Positions 36,371 to 48,161 of a stretch of 64,000 nucleotides of DNA are shown piece by piece; positions within the stretch are counted from its first letter, which is position 1; the number at the start of each line of letters is the position of its first letter. Origin of the DNA: Scilla litardierei (Eukaryota > Streptophyta > Magnoliopsida > Asparagales > Asparagaceae). The notes under the pieces are model-generated. The model was not told where the DNA came from and did not search any database. It worked only from the letters and a program-made list of their open reading frames with translations. Made by a program: the position numbers and the translations under genes. The stretch is taken from assembly GCA_030789695.1 (NCBI GenBank), contig CM061139.1:200915641-200979640 (forward strand). The letters run 5' to 3'.

Positions 36371-36645
36371 TGTTGGAATTAATCTTGTTAATTAATTAGG
36401 AGGTTACTTATTATTTAGGAATACCAATAGTCTCCTTTATAACATGTGGAGGTTACCTATTAGTGGGGGATATGAAGAGACACTTTGTAATTAGCCTTTA
36501 TAACATGTGGAGGTTACCTATTAGTGGGGATATGAAGAGACACTTTGTAATTAGGTTTCGGCTATAAATATAGTCTATTATGATAATGAAATCATCGGAG
36601 AAAAACCTTTACATCCTCATCTCATTTTGATTGTTCTATCTTCCA
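36371..36645 (+). repeat. Copia 1 3' LTR
   Basis: It is 275 bp and nearly identical to the 5' LTR (differences seen at ATAGTCTATT and ATCATCGGAG), with the same 61-bp tandem pair inside. Confidence 0.95.
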
Positions 36646-37100
36646 GGTTTTTACGTTGGAGAGTGGCATTCATAGGCGATGACATTATTGTATTTTGATA
36701 ATTTTAGTGGGCATTCGAGAGACAGACCTGTTGACGGGCATGCCTGACGGCCAAGTGGGCCAGGCCTTTATTGGCTTTAGTAGGCTTTTCTGAAGTGCTT
36801 TTCAGTTAACTTTTGTCAAGGGGCCAAGCCATTGTGGGTAACAGTATATGCTTTTATCACGCAAAACCCATTAACCATGCATCATATTTGGCTCTTTTAC
36901 TCAATTTAGATGATATTATAGATTATGCAATGTTAGTAAGGTAACTTGTATGGTGTCTTCACAAAAGCATGCACCATGCTCTCCATACACACACATCTTA
37001 GATATGTTTCTTCCGGTCTCCTAATCACTTCTTGTGAAATAGGCTATAGTTAGTAGCACCTCCTGCTATTGTCATTTGTGTTGTGCGCCGTTGTGGAAGC
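36646..37100. other. Spacer between copia 1 and Gypsy LTR copy B
   Basis: It begins with the GGTTT target duplication. No gene or element end is recognised. Confidence 0.4.
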
Positions 37101-39888
37101 TGTAACGACCAGTAATTTCCAACAATTCAATTTACGTATTTCTACGTATTTTTAAGAATAAATTTTACATTATAAATGTTAGTCAAGAATTTTCTAACAA
37201 AACTGATTTAAAAAATTCTTATAAAAATATTTTAGAGTACTAGACTTATCATATTGTATTTCAGCTATTTCAGATTTCCTCAAATACCCAAAACATTTCT
37301 GTTAAAATTCATCTTCCAAAATTACCGTTTTGATTCGACGAATTTATTTTCTATACAAACGTCTTCAAATCGATTTCAAACTTCTACAGTAGCCTCCTAT
37401 GATCATTTAGGGCTCCCCACATTAATTTCGTAATTTTCTGATATCATTTCAATAGAGAGCCCACAGACCCGCTTCCTAAACGTTTTGGCCTAAAACTAGT
37501 ATTCCCGTAGCCCAAACCCTGAAACGGACTTCGTATTCGCCATCCTCGCGATGATACGATCCTGTGTGTATGTTTTTGTAATTTTTCGGACACGTTTACT
37601 AGTAGGGGCAAAATCGTAATTTCGTTTTTGTATTTTACTAATTACTTTCACTAATGGGGGTTTTACTTTTTACTAATTACTTTTAACCTATCCTAATTAC
37701 CCAATCATCTACCTAACCCATCCCGTAAGTAGCCCATGTGTTTCATGGGTTACTTAATCTCAACACTTAGTCAAACCCACCAACAACCCTAATTAATACC
37801 CCTAATTAATAACATTGACTAACCTAATATTAAATTATTGCTAATCCTATTTAACCCTCCCCCATCTTCCCTAAGGCCATGCACTCACGCACGCAAGGCA
37901 ACGTAACCCCGCTCTCTAATCTCTAAACCCGCTCTCTCTCCCTGCAGCTCTCCTCTCTCTCTCGTACTCTCTCTCTCTCACTCACGCTCTCCCTCCCTCC
38001 TCCTCCGGCGAAGCCCTCCGCCTGACGAAGCGCCGCCGACCCGTCGCCGCTCTCCGCCGTCACCGACGCCGTCAGCCCGCCTCCACGTCGTCCACAACGC
38101 CGCCCCGACGCAGCAGCACCCGCACACGCCGCCCGCCATCGCCCCCTCCGCCTCCATCGCCTCCATCGCCGTCGGCCACCGCCCACCGCCGCCCCTCGCC
38201 GTCGCCGACCACCCACGGTCGCCGCCGTCGCCGCTAGTCGAGCGCCCACAGCCCCGCCAGCGTCGATTGATTGGGCAGCGTAAGTTTGCTCGAATGGCAA
38301 ACTTGTAAATATGAGGAAAATTCGTATTTTCGATTTATTAAATTATTTATAATAGGGTTTTACAGTAATAAATCTATAACTAATTATACAGGGGCCAGAA
38401 AAATGTGTGGATAGCCCCAGAAAATCAGAAACGACATTTCGGAGCCATTGGCGCTTGTCTCACCTCGACCAGACGCCTACTTTTTCCGGAATGATTTTTC
38501 GAACCTAAAAATTAAATAGGTTTAATTCATTCTAAAAATCGTAACTCGCTGGTTTTACCTACACTAATATTTGATAAAATTATATGTGACAATAGACTTC
38601 GAGACGGTCATTTTGACTACTTATTCATGTAATTCCGATTTGTATTGCTCCCGTAAGAAATTACGGAAGGTACACGTTCCTTAAGTTTTTCGGATTTTTA
38701 AGCTATTTCTAAGTTTCTAAAAATTATAAGAAATTACAGAAACTTCTGAAAATTCTCCCCTCTTGCAGTAAAATCTAAATAATTATTTTAGGTTTATATA
38801 AAAATTTTAAATATTTTTCTACACCGTTTTAACGAGTTTAAAAATCAAACTGACCTAATTGTTTAAATAGAAAAGGTCGTGTTTTTACTAATTAAGTATT
38901 TTGTGTTGCAGGTACAGACTCTGGTGTACTAGCCTCAGAGGAAGCACTAGATCCTCTTCCGGCTTACTACAACGGTATTAATTTTGGTAAGTCACGATAG
39001 GTTCTAACCTTAGAAATCTAGCCACTGTGCTCGTACGAACTTGTAGCACCGCACTACTACGTGCTCGAAGCACGGAAACATACGCCACTTTCTTGTGTTA
39101 GACTTGACTTGGAACATCCCGTGGAACGTTCATGTAAAGAACTTGTACTTGACACAACACCGGGTTTTGGGGTAACTCATAGTTTGCGAGAGTACGGGAG
39201 TGACTAGAGTTTGGTCTTCCTGTCAAGCTGCCTGTGTTTCGGCAAACCTGTCTAGCTGCCTGCGTTTCGTCAAACCATCATGCTGCCTGGGTTCCGGCAT
39301 TCGTCTGGGTAGCACCCAGGCAAGAGACGAACTGAACGGTCACATATTGTACTCTCCGACTTGACTCACGTAGTTCTAGTGGAGCTTGCACAGTTACTTC
39401 TTTACAGTCATGCACTTTACTTTCTGCACTTGTAGCACTTTACTTTCTGCACTTGTACAGACACTACACCGTACTTTACTTCTGCTTGTCATACTTGTAC
39501 AGTACTCCTTTTCTTTGTTTAGAATCTTTGTGACTTACCTTCGGTTCCACTTGTGGCACCGACAGACGACGACCTGATCGAGGAGATCGCCCCAGAGTAC
39601 GAGGAGCCTGCGTACGACCCAGAAGCCGTGGAGTTTTAGTTATCTGTGTTGGTGTGTGTTGTGAGATGTATTTCCATTCTGTATTTCCTTTCCGTACTTT
39701 TCTTTTCATGTATTAGTGTGTGTGAGTGCTGGTTGTTGTACTTTAATTTGGACTGTAATAATGTCTGTAAGCTGGTTTGAGTGTTGTTGGTACATCTCTG
39801 CGTTGTGACTATGCTGATTTCACTGGTAAACTGCGGAACCTGCAAATAAATCAAATAAGTAACGGGCCCCCGAGAGCGGGTCGTTACA
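37101..39888 (+). repeat. Gypsy-type LTR copy B (2788 bp)
   Basis: It starts TGTAACGACC and ends GGTCGTTACA. A TATTTAA box lies at 37848-37854, then CT- and GC-rich sequence (about 37880-38270), a splice-donor-like GTAAGT at 38280, and exon-like segments at 38912-38986 and 39566-39639 in the same reading frame as in copy A. It carries one Ala-to-Val change near the end of the second. The minus-strand 125-codon frame over the GC-rich part is low-complexity and is not called. Confidence 0.85.
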
Positions 39889-41925
39889 AGTTTGGTGGCC
39901 CATGCAGGTCCGTGCAAAATACCTCGTGAACAGTGTAGTAAAACCAGGATGTATCGTGTACGATACTCGACTAAGCTTACATTTTTTATGAATGCAGGTT
40001 TGACACTCGAAGAATGGATGGAGACCCTTCGGAGAGCCCCAATGGAGTTGATCTACCTAGCCTTAATAAAAGCCATTATCAAAATTGAAATAAGATTAGT
40101 TAGTTGTTTAAAAAAAATCCTTCTGTGTCGGTGGCACTCATATGAATGATGATCTTCCTTCAATGGACCATGATACCGGTCAATGTGCTTGGCTAAAGTC
40201 TGTTGGATCAACCTAGCTAGACTGGGTACAAGTGATCCTGGCTTAGTCACTTCCCTGACCGTGTCCGCTGGACCGCAAGGACGTGAATCATGATTATGTG
40301 ACGTCATCGATCTTCTCCACCACCAACCTTCCTTTATCTTGATGACCTTTCGATTGACCTTCTTAGAATCTTCTATCTCTAGTTTGCTTAAACTCTAGCT
40401 ACGTCTATTTTAAGGAGGGTAGTGTTCGAGTTTTCGGTCATCAGAAGTTCGGATTCCTCAACTAAAGCAGATCGAAGGACGTTCAAAAGTATTCGAGGAT
40501 GATGCTGGAGATTTTGAGACGAGCCAAACGTAGCGTATAGGCTGTTATGTTTTTGAACTCGTATTTCCTTTCTGACCCTACTTTCATCTCGTACCCAAAT
40601 TTTTTCCACGTGTTGGAATTCTTTCCCGCCTACCACCTTCCCTCATTATTGCCTTTGTCCTCATCCTTGCCTCGATCCCCGTTCCCGCCTAACACCGACG
40701 ACTTTTGGTGCCCCCCTTCTCTTTTTAACCCCTCTTCTCCTTCCTTCCCAAGCCACCCCGTGGTTCCCTTTTCGCTCAGACATCGCCCCTCCTCCTCCCG
40801 GCCCTTCCCCAAGCGAACTCGACCCACCTCACCCGAAGCTCCGCCAGCTTCCGCTCCACTCCATCGGAAGTCCCTGCCATGGATCGTCAACCAGCCGCAG
40901 CCCTTGCCGCCATGGACCCGCAACCACCGATGGCCCTCCGACGATATGTTTTTGGGATTTTTGGCCTTGGCAACAACCCTCGCCGCCACACTCGTTACCG
41001 CCGCTTGGCTGAGATCTTGGGAAGCCGTGATCATTGGGCTTCTCTTGAGTTCTATGCCCTGGGTCTCACCCAGGTTGAGGTCCCGTTTAGGCTTCCTCTT
41101 GCGTCTACTCCTTTTGGTGTGCGGGAAAGCGTGTTTTTGGTTGTTCATTTGTTGGGTAATGTTGGGTGTTACGAATATCGAGTATTGGTCTACGGAAGGA
41201 GTGATGGCGATGATTATTGGCATGATATTGGCCTTGGGTGTTGAAGTTGGATGTAGGCCTTGTGCTTGGCTCTGGATGAGAGCTTGGATCCTACCTTATT
41301 GTGGGATAGTATGGAGATTGACGGAAGGAATGCTAGCAGGGAGTACTGACTTAGAATGTTGGCCTTGTACTTACCTTTGGGCGGTGATTTGGACGTTAGC
41401 ATGTGGTTGGGCATTATGGAAATTGATGGTGTTAGTACCCGTGGATTAGTCGATACATGCTATATTATGAACAACATCTGTGGCCAGACCCGTTAGTCAC
41501 CAGTAGCACGAATAAACTTTATAGTCTTCCGGTTTATATGGTTTAAATAGCTTGCTACTGGCTTATCACCTCAGGTTCCAAGTTCGAACAGATGTTGTCA
41601 TTATAATAGCCCTCATTTTCATGTGATATTATTATCTCATGTTAATCTTGGTCTACCTGAGATGGCAGTGTAACTATTGTAATGATACTGGTCACAGGAA
41701 TAGTTACGGAAGCTATGGTGATGTCAATAGTATTTATTCATATATAACATCTCTTGTTTTCTTGATGCTATTATATCACATTATATTTCATATTATTTAC
41801 AACCTGATTTACTAGATTTCCAACTTTTCTATCTTTTATTTGCTTGAGCTTCTTCATAACATCAATTATTTGTTTCAAAAATATTTTTAAATTCCGAGGA
41901 CGGAATTATTTTAAGGAGTGTAGAA
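39889..41925 (+). mobile_element. Internal region of the Gypsy-type element, without gag-pol
   Basis: It lies between LTR copies B and C. At its 3' edge stands GAGGACGGAATTATTTTAAG followed by GAGTGTAGA (41896-41925), which matches the conserved end of pol plus polypurine tract of Tekay-like Gypsy elements. A second TTTTAAGGAGGGTAG occurs at 40408-40422. No protease, reverse transcriptase or integrase motif is present, so this copy is non-autonomous. The only long frames are discussed separately. The segment from 39889 for about 129 bases is repeated after LTR copy C. Confidence 0.7.
40547..41449 (+). CDS. Unidentified 300-codon frame with hydrophobic C-terminal half
   Basis: It opens with ATG at 40547 and ends at TAG 41447-41449. 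The first 130 residues are Pro/Ser-rich and low in complexity. From about residue 133 there are several hydrophobic stretches that could span a membrane (FLGFLALATTLAATLVTAAW, LGFLLRLLLLVCGKACFWLF, VMAMIIGMILALGV). I recognise no domain. A second frame (40879-41244) and a minus-strand frame (41223-40630) also stay open over the same DNA, which weakens the coding case. It could be chance. Confidence 0.2.
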   Translation: MFLNSYFLSDPTFISYPNFFHVLEFFPAYHLPSLLPLSSSLPRSPFPPNTDDFWCPPSLFNPSSPSFPSHPVVPFSLRHRPSSSRPFPKRTRPTSPEAPPASAPLHRKSLPWIVNQPQPLPPWTRNHRWPSDDMFLGFLALATTLAATLVTAAWLRSWEAVIIGLLLSSMPWVSPRLRSRLGFLLRLLLLVCGKACFWLFICWVMLGVTNIEYWSTEGVMAMIIGMILALGVEVGCRPCAWLWMRAWILPYCGIVWRLTEGMLAGSTDLECWPCTYLWAVIWTLACGWALWKLMVLVPVD

Positions 41926-44620
41926 TGTAACGACCAGTAATTTCCAACAGTTCAATTTACGTATTTCTACGTATTTTTAAGAATAAATTTTACATTATAA
42001 ATGTTAGTCAAGAATTTTCTAACAAAACTGATTTCAAAAATTCTTATAAAAATATTTTAGAGTACTAGACTTATCATATTGTATTTTAGCTATTTCAGAT
42101 TTCCTCAAATACCCAAAACATTTCTGTTAAAATTCATCTTCCAAAATTACCGTTTTGTTCGACGAATTTTTTTTCTATACAAACGTCTTCAAATCGATTT
42201 CAAACTTCTACAGTAGCCTCCTATGATCATTTAGGGCTCCCCACATTAATTTCGTAATTTTCTGATATCATTTCAATAGAGAACCCACAGACCCGCTTGC
42301 TAAACGTTTTGGCCTAAAACTAGTATTCCCGTAGCCCAAACCCTGAAACGGACTTCGTATTCGCCATCCTCGCGATGATACGATCCCGTGGGTATGTTTT
42401 CGTAATTTTTCGGACATGTTTACTAGTAGGGGCAAAATCGTAATTTCGTTTTTGTATTTTACTAATTACTTTCACTAATGGGGGTTTTACTTTTTACTAA
42501 TTACTTTTAACCTATCCTAATTACCCAATCATCTACCTAACCCATCCCGTAAGTAGCCCATGTGTTTCATGGGTTACTTAATCTCAACACTTAGTCAAAC
42601 CCACCAACAACCCTAATTAATACCCCTAATTAATAACATTGACTAACCTAATATTAAATTATTGCTAATCCTATTTAACCCTCCCCCATCTTCCCTAAGG
42701 CCATGCACTCACGCACGCAAGGCAACGTAACCCCGCTCTCTAATCTCTAAACCCGCTCTCTCTCCCTGCAGCTCTCCTCTCTCTCTCGTACTCTCTCTCT
42801 CTCTCTCTCTCACTCACGCTCTCCCTCCCTCCTCCTCCGGCGAAGCCCTCCGCCTGATGAAGCGCCGCCGACCCGCCGCCGCTCTCCGCCGTCACCGACG
42901 CCGTCAGCCTGCCTCCACGCCGTCCACAACGCCGCCCCGACGCAGCAGCACCCGCACACGCCGCCCGCCATCGCCCCCTCCGCCTTCTCCGCCTCCATCG
43001 CCGTCGGCCACCGTCCACCGCCGCCCCTCGCCGTCGCCGACCACCCACGGTCGCCGCCGCCGCCGCTAGTCGAGCGCCCACAGCCCCGCCGGCGTCGATT
43101 GATCGGGCAACGTAAGTTTGCTCGAATGGCAAACTTGTAAATATGAGGAAAATTCGTATTTTCGATTTATTAAATTATTTATAATAGGGTTTTACAGTAA
43201 TAAATCTATAACTAATTATACAGGGGCCAGAAAAATGTGTGGATAGCCCCAGAAAATCAGAAACGACATTTCGGAGCCATTGGCGCTTGTCTCACCTCGA
43301 CCAGACGCCTAATTTTTCCGGAATGATTTTTCGAACCTAAAAATTAAATAGGTTTAATTCATTCTAAAAATCGTAACTCGCTGGTTTTACCTACACTAAT
43401 ATTTGATAAAATTATATGTGACAATAGTCTTCGAGACGGCCATTTTGACTACTTATTCATGTAATTCCGATTTGTATTTCTCCCGTAAGAAATTACGGAA
43501 GATACACGTTCCTTAAGTGTTTCGAATTTTTAAGCTATTTCTAAGTTTCTAAAAATTATAAACAATTACAGAAACTTCTGAAAATTCTCCCCTCTTGCAG
43601 TAAAATCTAAATAATTATTTTAGGTTTATATAAAAATTTTAAATATTTTTCTACACCGTTTTAACGAGTTTAAAAATCAAACTGACCTAATTGTTTAAAT
43701 AGAAAAGGTCGTGTTTTTACTAATTAAGTATTTTGTGTTGCAGGTACAGACTCTGGTGTACTAGCCTCAGAGGAAGCACTAGATACTCTTCCGGCTTACT
43801 ACAACGGTATTAATTTTGGTAAGTCACGATAGGTTCTAACCTTAGAAATCTAGCCACTGTGCTCGTACGAACTTGTAGCACCGCACTACTACGTGCTCGA
43901 AGCACGGAAACATACGCCACTTTCTTGTGTTAGACTTGACTTGGAACATCCCGTGGAACGTTCATGTAAAGAACTTGTACTTGACACAACACCGGGTTTT
44001 GGGGTAACTCATAGTTTGCGAGAGTACGGGAGTGACTAGAGTTTGGTCTTCCTGTCAAGCTGCATGTGTTTCGGCAAACCTGTCTAGCTGCCTGCGTTTC
44101 GTCAAACCATCATGCTGCCTGGGTTCCGGCATTCGTCTGGGTAGCACCCAGGCAAGAGACGAACTGAACGGTCACATATTGCACTCTCCGACTTGACTCA
44201 CGTAGTTCTAGTGGAGCTTGCACAGTTACTTCTTTACAGTCATGCACTTTACTTTCTGCACTTGTAGCACTTTACTTTCTGCACTTGTACAGACACTACA
44301 CCGTACTTTACTTCTGCTTGTCATACTTGTACAGTACTCCTTTTCTTTGTTTAGAATCTTTGTGACTTACCTTCGGTTCCACTTGTGGCACCGACAGACG
44401 ACGACCTGATCGAGGAGATCGCCCCAGAGTACGAGGAGCCTGCGTACGACCCAGAAGCCGCGGAGTTTTAGTTATCTGTGTTGGTGTGTGTTGTGAGATG
44501 TATTTCCATTCTGTATTTCCTTTCCGTACTTTTCTTTTCATGTATTAGTGTGAGAGAGTGCTGGTTGTTGTACTTTAATTTGGACTGTAATAATGTCTGT
44601 AAGCTGGTTTGAGTGTTGTT

Positions 44621-44625
44621 GGTAC
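44621..44625. repeat. Target site duplication of the Sirevirus (left), GGTAC
   Basis: The same five bases follow the element at 54078-54082. Confidence 0.95.
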
Positions 44626-45526
44626 TGAAATTAGTACGCAATCCTAATTATAGGGCACATAGAAATAATATCAAGCAACACATCATAACACAAGGTCGTT
44701 GGTAACGCAGTTCGGTGCGCACACCTACATCTACGGGGCCCCGCCCAGAAAATCAAATTACTCCATTATATAGTATGTAAAATACAGACATCAAAACTGA
44801 AAGATGTTAGAGGAAATACACTCCCCCTCAATACATGCTACACGAGTTGATCGCAATCAACTCCTTGGAGTAATTTGCGCAAGCTCCCCTTGCGAGCAAG
44901 ATCCCCTTGCAGTACTCACCAAGATCAACTCCCTTGATCCTCTATAATGTAGATGTGAGCCTCCTCCCGGAGCTTTGTTTTAGATCCCCTTTCACCAAAG
45001 ACGATCAACGCTATCACGGTAGCCGCAGCAATCTTCCCGTAACATTGTTGCTATATTTAAGAGTCCTTCTTCAAGATTGATAAACTGTTAACAACAGCAG
45101 GAGCACAAATAAAAACCGCTAAGATTTATCTCAACCAATCCAAGTGAAACTTCCGCAGCAAAGAGATCATGAAGCCGACCAGAACAATCTCAACAACTCA
45201 TCACTCGGTTAAAACATCTATAACCGACGGGATCTGCAAAATCCTTAAACCAAGAGTGAATCAAAGGACGACGATCTGCATCCGTTCACAAGATAAGATA
45301 GAATCTCCAACAGCATCAAAAGTATAACTGCAAGCCCTTTAGCAAGAATTTAAGAAATCTTTGATGATAAGAACAGGTGATGAAGAACCAAATGTTGAAC
45401 AAACACGTTCAACATTTTTCATAACATAATGTTTAACATTCCACCACGTTCGACATTGCACTTAACATACTGTTTAACATTTCACCAGAGCCGTTGTGCC
45501 ACAATAGACAAATAAAAAACTTAACA
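44626..45526 (-). repeat. Sirevirus 3' LTR
   Basis: It is 901 bp. On the plus strand it starts TGAAATTAGTACG and ends AACTTAACA. Near its inner end (45410-45490) are clustered TTCAACATT/TTTAACATT words. Confidence 0.95.
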
Positions 45527-45791
45527 ATCTCCCCCTTTGGCTTTTAGTGGCACAATCAAACAGAAAATGATCTGATATCATCAAAGCAAGAAGACAAGCA
45601 GGAGAAATGCTTTTGAAAGGAAGCTATACAGTCAGATAGAAGACATACCAGTCAGAAGACCAAAAACAGCTCCCAAGTCAAGATATTTAGATCACCCACA
45701 TGTTCAGAACAACCATCCATATACAGACAACCATTCATATACACAGAACATGTCAATACTACTCCCCCTTTGTGACAGAAAAAGCCAAAGA

Positions 45792-47909
45792 TCAAACTTC
45801 ATCAGAAGGAGACACCTTGGCTTGAAGTTCAGCAATCCTGTCTTGAAGAAAAATCCTCTGAGCTTGAAGAAGAACCCGCTGACTCTCAAGCATAACGAGC
45901 TGATCATCAACAGCCTTGACAGCTCTTTGAAACACCAACATGTCATCCTGAAGATCTTGGACAGAAGCTTGAGGAGGAGAAGGCCTTTTCTTAGCTGATT
46001 TAGAAACAGATGGTGATGGAGAGGACGGCATAGAGGACACAGAAGGAAGGACAGTCAGGTCATCAATTTTGCTGGCAATAGACTTGGTTGTGAAGCTAAT
46101 CAAGTCACAGGATACAGGAAGCTCAGAAGATGCTGGAACAATTCCATGAGAGAAGAGAATCATAGAAATTAGGGACGCATGCGGCAGGGCAGTATGAGGA
46201 GCTGAAGATTCTGATAAAGATAGGATGGAATCGAAGATAAGGCGACCCAAGTTGAAAGACTTCTTAGTCCCAGCAGCAAACAGCAATTTGCACATAGACT
46301 TCGTAACAATAGACATGTTGGAAGTAGGCAACCAGTTACGAGTAGCAATGCGATACAGCAAATAGAACTTAGCTGTCAGAGCAGATGAAGGGAAAGAAAC
46401 GGATTTAGGCCAACATGAAAACTGCCCACCAGTGACAGTCTGAATGAACAAGTCAAAGTCGACACCAACAGAAGCACCATAAGGAGGAAGACATTGACCA
46501 CACGGCCATTTGAGCAGATTGTTTATGATATCAGGAGAGAATGGAACAATTTTCCCACGAACAAAAGTTTTAAAGCCCCATTTAGAGGAAGAATCAGATG
46601 TAGATTTGAATAGGTTGCAATAAAACTCTCGCACCATAACCGGATAATAGGTCTTAAAACAACAGGCAGCTTGAAATAAGTCACTATCTTTGAGAAAAGC
46701 AAGAAAGTGTGTATGTTTGAAAGATGAGACTGCAATAGACTTTTCACCAAAAATGGATCTATCAGAGTAAACTACCCATCTATCCTTGCAAGACTTATCA
46801 AAAAATTGAATGGAAAAAGCTTCAGAGGCAAGACCATCAGAGGGAGAGAAGGTACCTGACCCTTTTGATAACTTGGGAGACTTAGATGGAGAGACCCTGC
46901 AGGATGAGGAAGATACTTTGCGCTTGAGAGACCCCGATCTAGTCTTGCGAGGATGAATAACAAAAGGATCCACACTGGGGTCAACAGACACCTTGGGAGC
47001 TTCTTTATGAGCACAATCATCAGATCTGACATAAGATTCAATATTAGGCGAAGGTGTAACATTTTCACCCAAAGAGATGACCTGTTCGGGAGGATCAGAA
47101 CTCTCTTCTGTAGGTGCGGAGGGATTCAGAACTGAGGCAGGATCAACATCAGCTGTAGATGCATTAGTGGAAAGTTCTTTATCAACCTCAACCATCTCAT
47201 TTTCAGAACCCAACTTATTAGAACTCTCATTCATAGAGAAACACACATTGTGAACATCAGCATGAGTATCCGAAACACCAGCATTAGCCGTATCAGAAGT
47301 GTCTTGAAATGAAGACCCTTCACCAATCTTCAGACCATCATCAGCATCTGACGAGGACACTGAGTCAGAGTCATCCAGTACAACAATTTCAGAAAGTTTA
47401 ACAGATGGCTCAGGGGGATTCCAAGATTTCAGAACAATTAGATCATCGAAGGGCACCCTCACACTTAGCAACTTTCCTTCAAGATCTTTAAGATGAACAG
47501 TACCAAAACGAGTATTAGATAGATTCATCCAAGAAATGTCCAGCTTGCGATCAGTTCGTCGAAGATGCCAAAACCAATCTTCCACAGAGACAGGATGAGG
47601 AAATGATTCATCTTCTTCGGAGAATGACATTTGAGAAGAAACGCGATAGCAAGAATCAACAGAGATTGGGGAAAAAGGTACCATAGCCAAATTCAATGCA
47701 GTTCCAGAATGCATGTGGTTAGAAGACACTGAAGATGATGAAGGGGACAGGATTCCAGCGGACGAGACCCTAGAAGATCGAGGAACACAACCTTTCCGTT
47801 TGAAAGGAGAGAAAGCAGGAGATGGAGGATTCTGGCGAGACGATGCAGCTTGGCGAGCATACCGACGAGGATTCAAAGAGGATCTTTCATTCTGAGATCG
47901 GCCCATCAC
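45792..47909 (-). CDS. Sirevirus env-like protein (third reading frame), 705 aa
   Basis: The frame runs from ATG 47909 to TGA 45792. The N-terminal 120 residues are basic and Ser/Arg/Pro-rich; the middle is acidic and Ser-rich, then has a Lys-rich Ser/Pro stretch (KRKVSSSSCRVSPSKSPK). Residues about 375-610 resemble the plant transposon-protein domain found downstream of pol in many plant LTR elements, with VREFYCNLF and VRGKIVPFSPDIINNLL. The last 65 residues form a predicted coiled coil rich in Leu and Gln (MLESQRVLLQAQRIFLQDR). No convincing signal peptide or fusion peptide is visible, so a true envelope role is unproved. The frame is intact and shares the phase of pol. Confidence 0.8.
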   Translation of the reverse strand: MMGRSQNERSSLNPRRYARQAASSRQNPPSPAFSPFKRKGCVPRSSRVSSAGILSPSSSSVSSNHMHSGTALNLAMVPFSPISVDSCYRVSSQMSFSEEDESFPHPVSVEDWFWHLRRTDRKLDISWMNLSNTRFGTVHLKDLEGKLLSVRVPFDDLIVLKSWNPPEPSVKLSEIVVLDDSDSVSSSDADDGLKIGEGSSFQDTSDTANAGVSDTHADVHNVCFSMNESSNKLGSENEMVEVDKELSTNASTADVDPASVLNPSAPTEESSDPPEQVISLGENVTPSPNIESYVRSDDCAHKEAPKVSVDPSVDPFVIHPRKTRSGSLKRKVSSSSCRVSPSKSPKLSKGSGTFSPSDGLASEAFSIQFFDKSCKDRWVVYSDRSIFGEKSIAVSSFKHTHFLAFLKDSDLFQAACCFKTYYPVMVREFYCNLFKSTSDSSSKWGFKTFVRGKIVPFSPDIINNLLKWPCGQCLPPYGASVGVDFDLFIQTVTGGQFSCWPKSVSFPSSALTAKFYLLYRIATRNWLPTSNMSIVTKSMCKLLFAAGTKKSFNLGRLIFDSILSLSESSAPHTALPHASLISMILFSHGIVPASSELPVSCDLISFTTKSIASKIDDLTVLPSVSSMPSSPSPSVSKSAKKRPSPPQASVQDLQDDMLVFQRAVKAVDDQLVMLESQRVLLQAQRIFLQDRIAELQAKVSPSDEV

Positions 47910-47939
47910 AGAAACAGCAAGGATTTCTTGGACAATGAA

Positions 47940-48161
47940 TCAAGAACCAAGAACCCTAGAAAAGCACGGACCCTCCTTAACAAATAACTTCTTGAAGAAT
48001 TCTAAGGAGGTGAAGAGAGCTCCGAAAACCAATAAAGAGAAATAAATGCAGAGGTAATAACGCTCAGACAGAAAAGACAAAAGAATCCAGAGCACTTTTA
48101 AGAGTTGCGACATAATGTTTGACATTATGTTTAACATTATGTGCAACAATGAGTTCAACAT
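47940..48161 (-). other. 73-codon open linker between pol and env-like frames
   Basis: The pol stop TGA (48164-48162) is followed directly by ATG 48161 in the same phase. The linker runs to TGA 47942-47940, and the env-like ATG comes ten codons later, again in phase. Its start repeats MLN/IMSN-like words encoded by AACATTATG repeats, and its middle is hydrophobic (FLSERYYLCIYFSLLVFGAL), so a membrane segment is possible. Whether it is translated is unknown. Confidence 0.4.

Larger units (their letters stand above)
23690..36645 (+). mobile_element. Ty1/copia retrotransposon 1, interrupted by copia 2
   Basis: Two LTRs of 275 bp (23690-23964, 36371-36645) start TGTTGGAATT and end TCTTCCA, with only about two visible differences. 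TGGTATCAGAGC at 23969-23980 is the tRNA-Met primer-binding site. GGTTT lies at 23684-23688 and 36646-36650 as the likely target duplication, with one extra C before the left LTR. Gag-protease is in 24008-25190, and protease, integrase, reverse transcriptase and RNase H continue at 33322-36369. Without the 8.1-kb insertion the element is about 4.8 kb, a normal copia size. Two frameshifts in pol disable it. Confidence 0.95.

Noticed and set aside
37923..38300. Minus-strand Gly/Arg-rich frame in LTR copy B (and the same in copy C)
   Set aside because: It arises from CT- and GC-rich repeats in the LTR leader and carries no recognisable domain.
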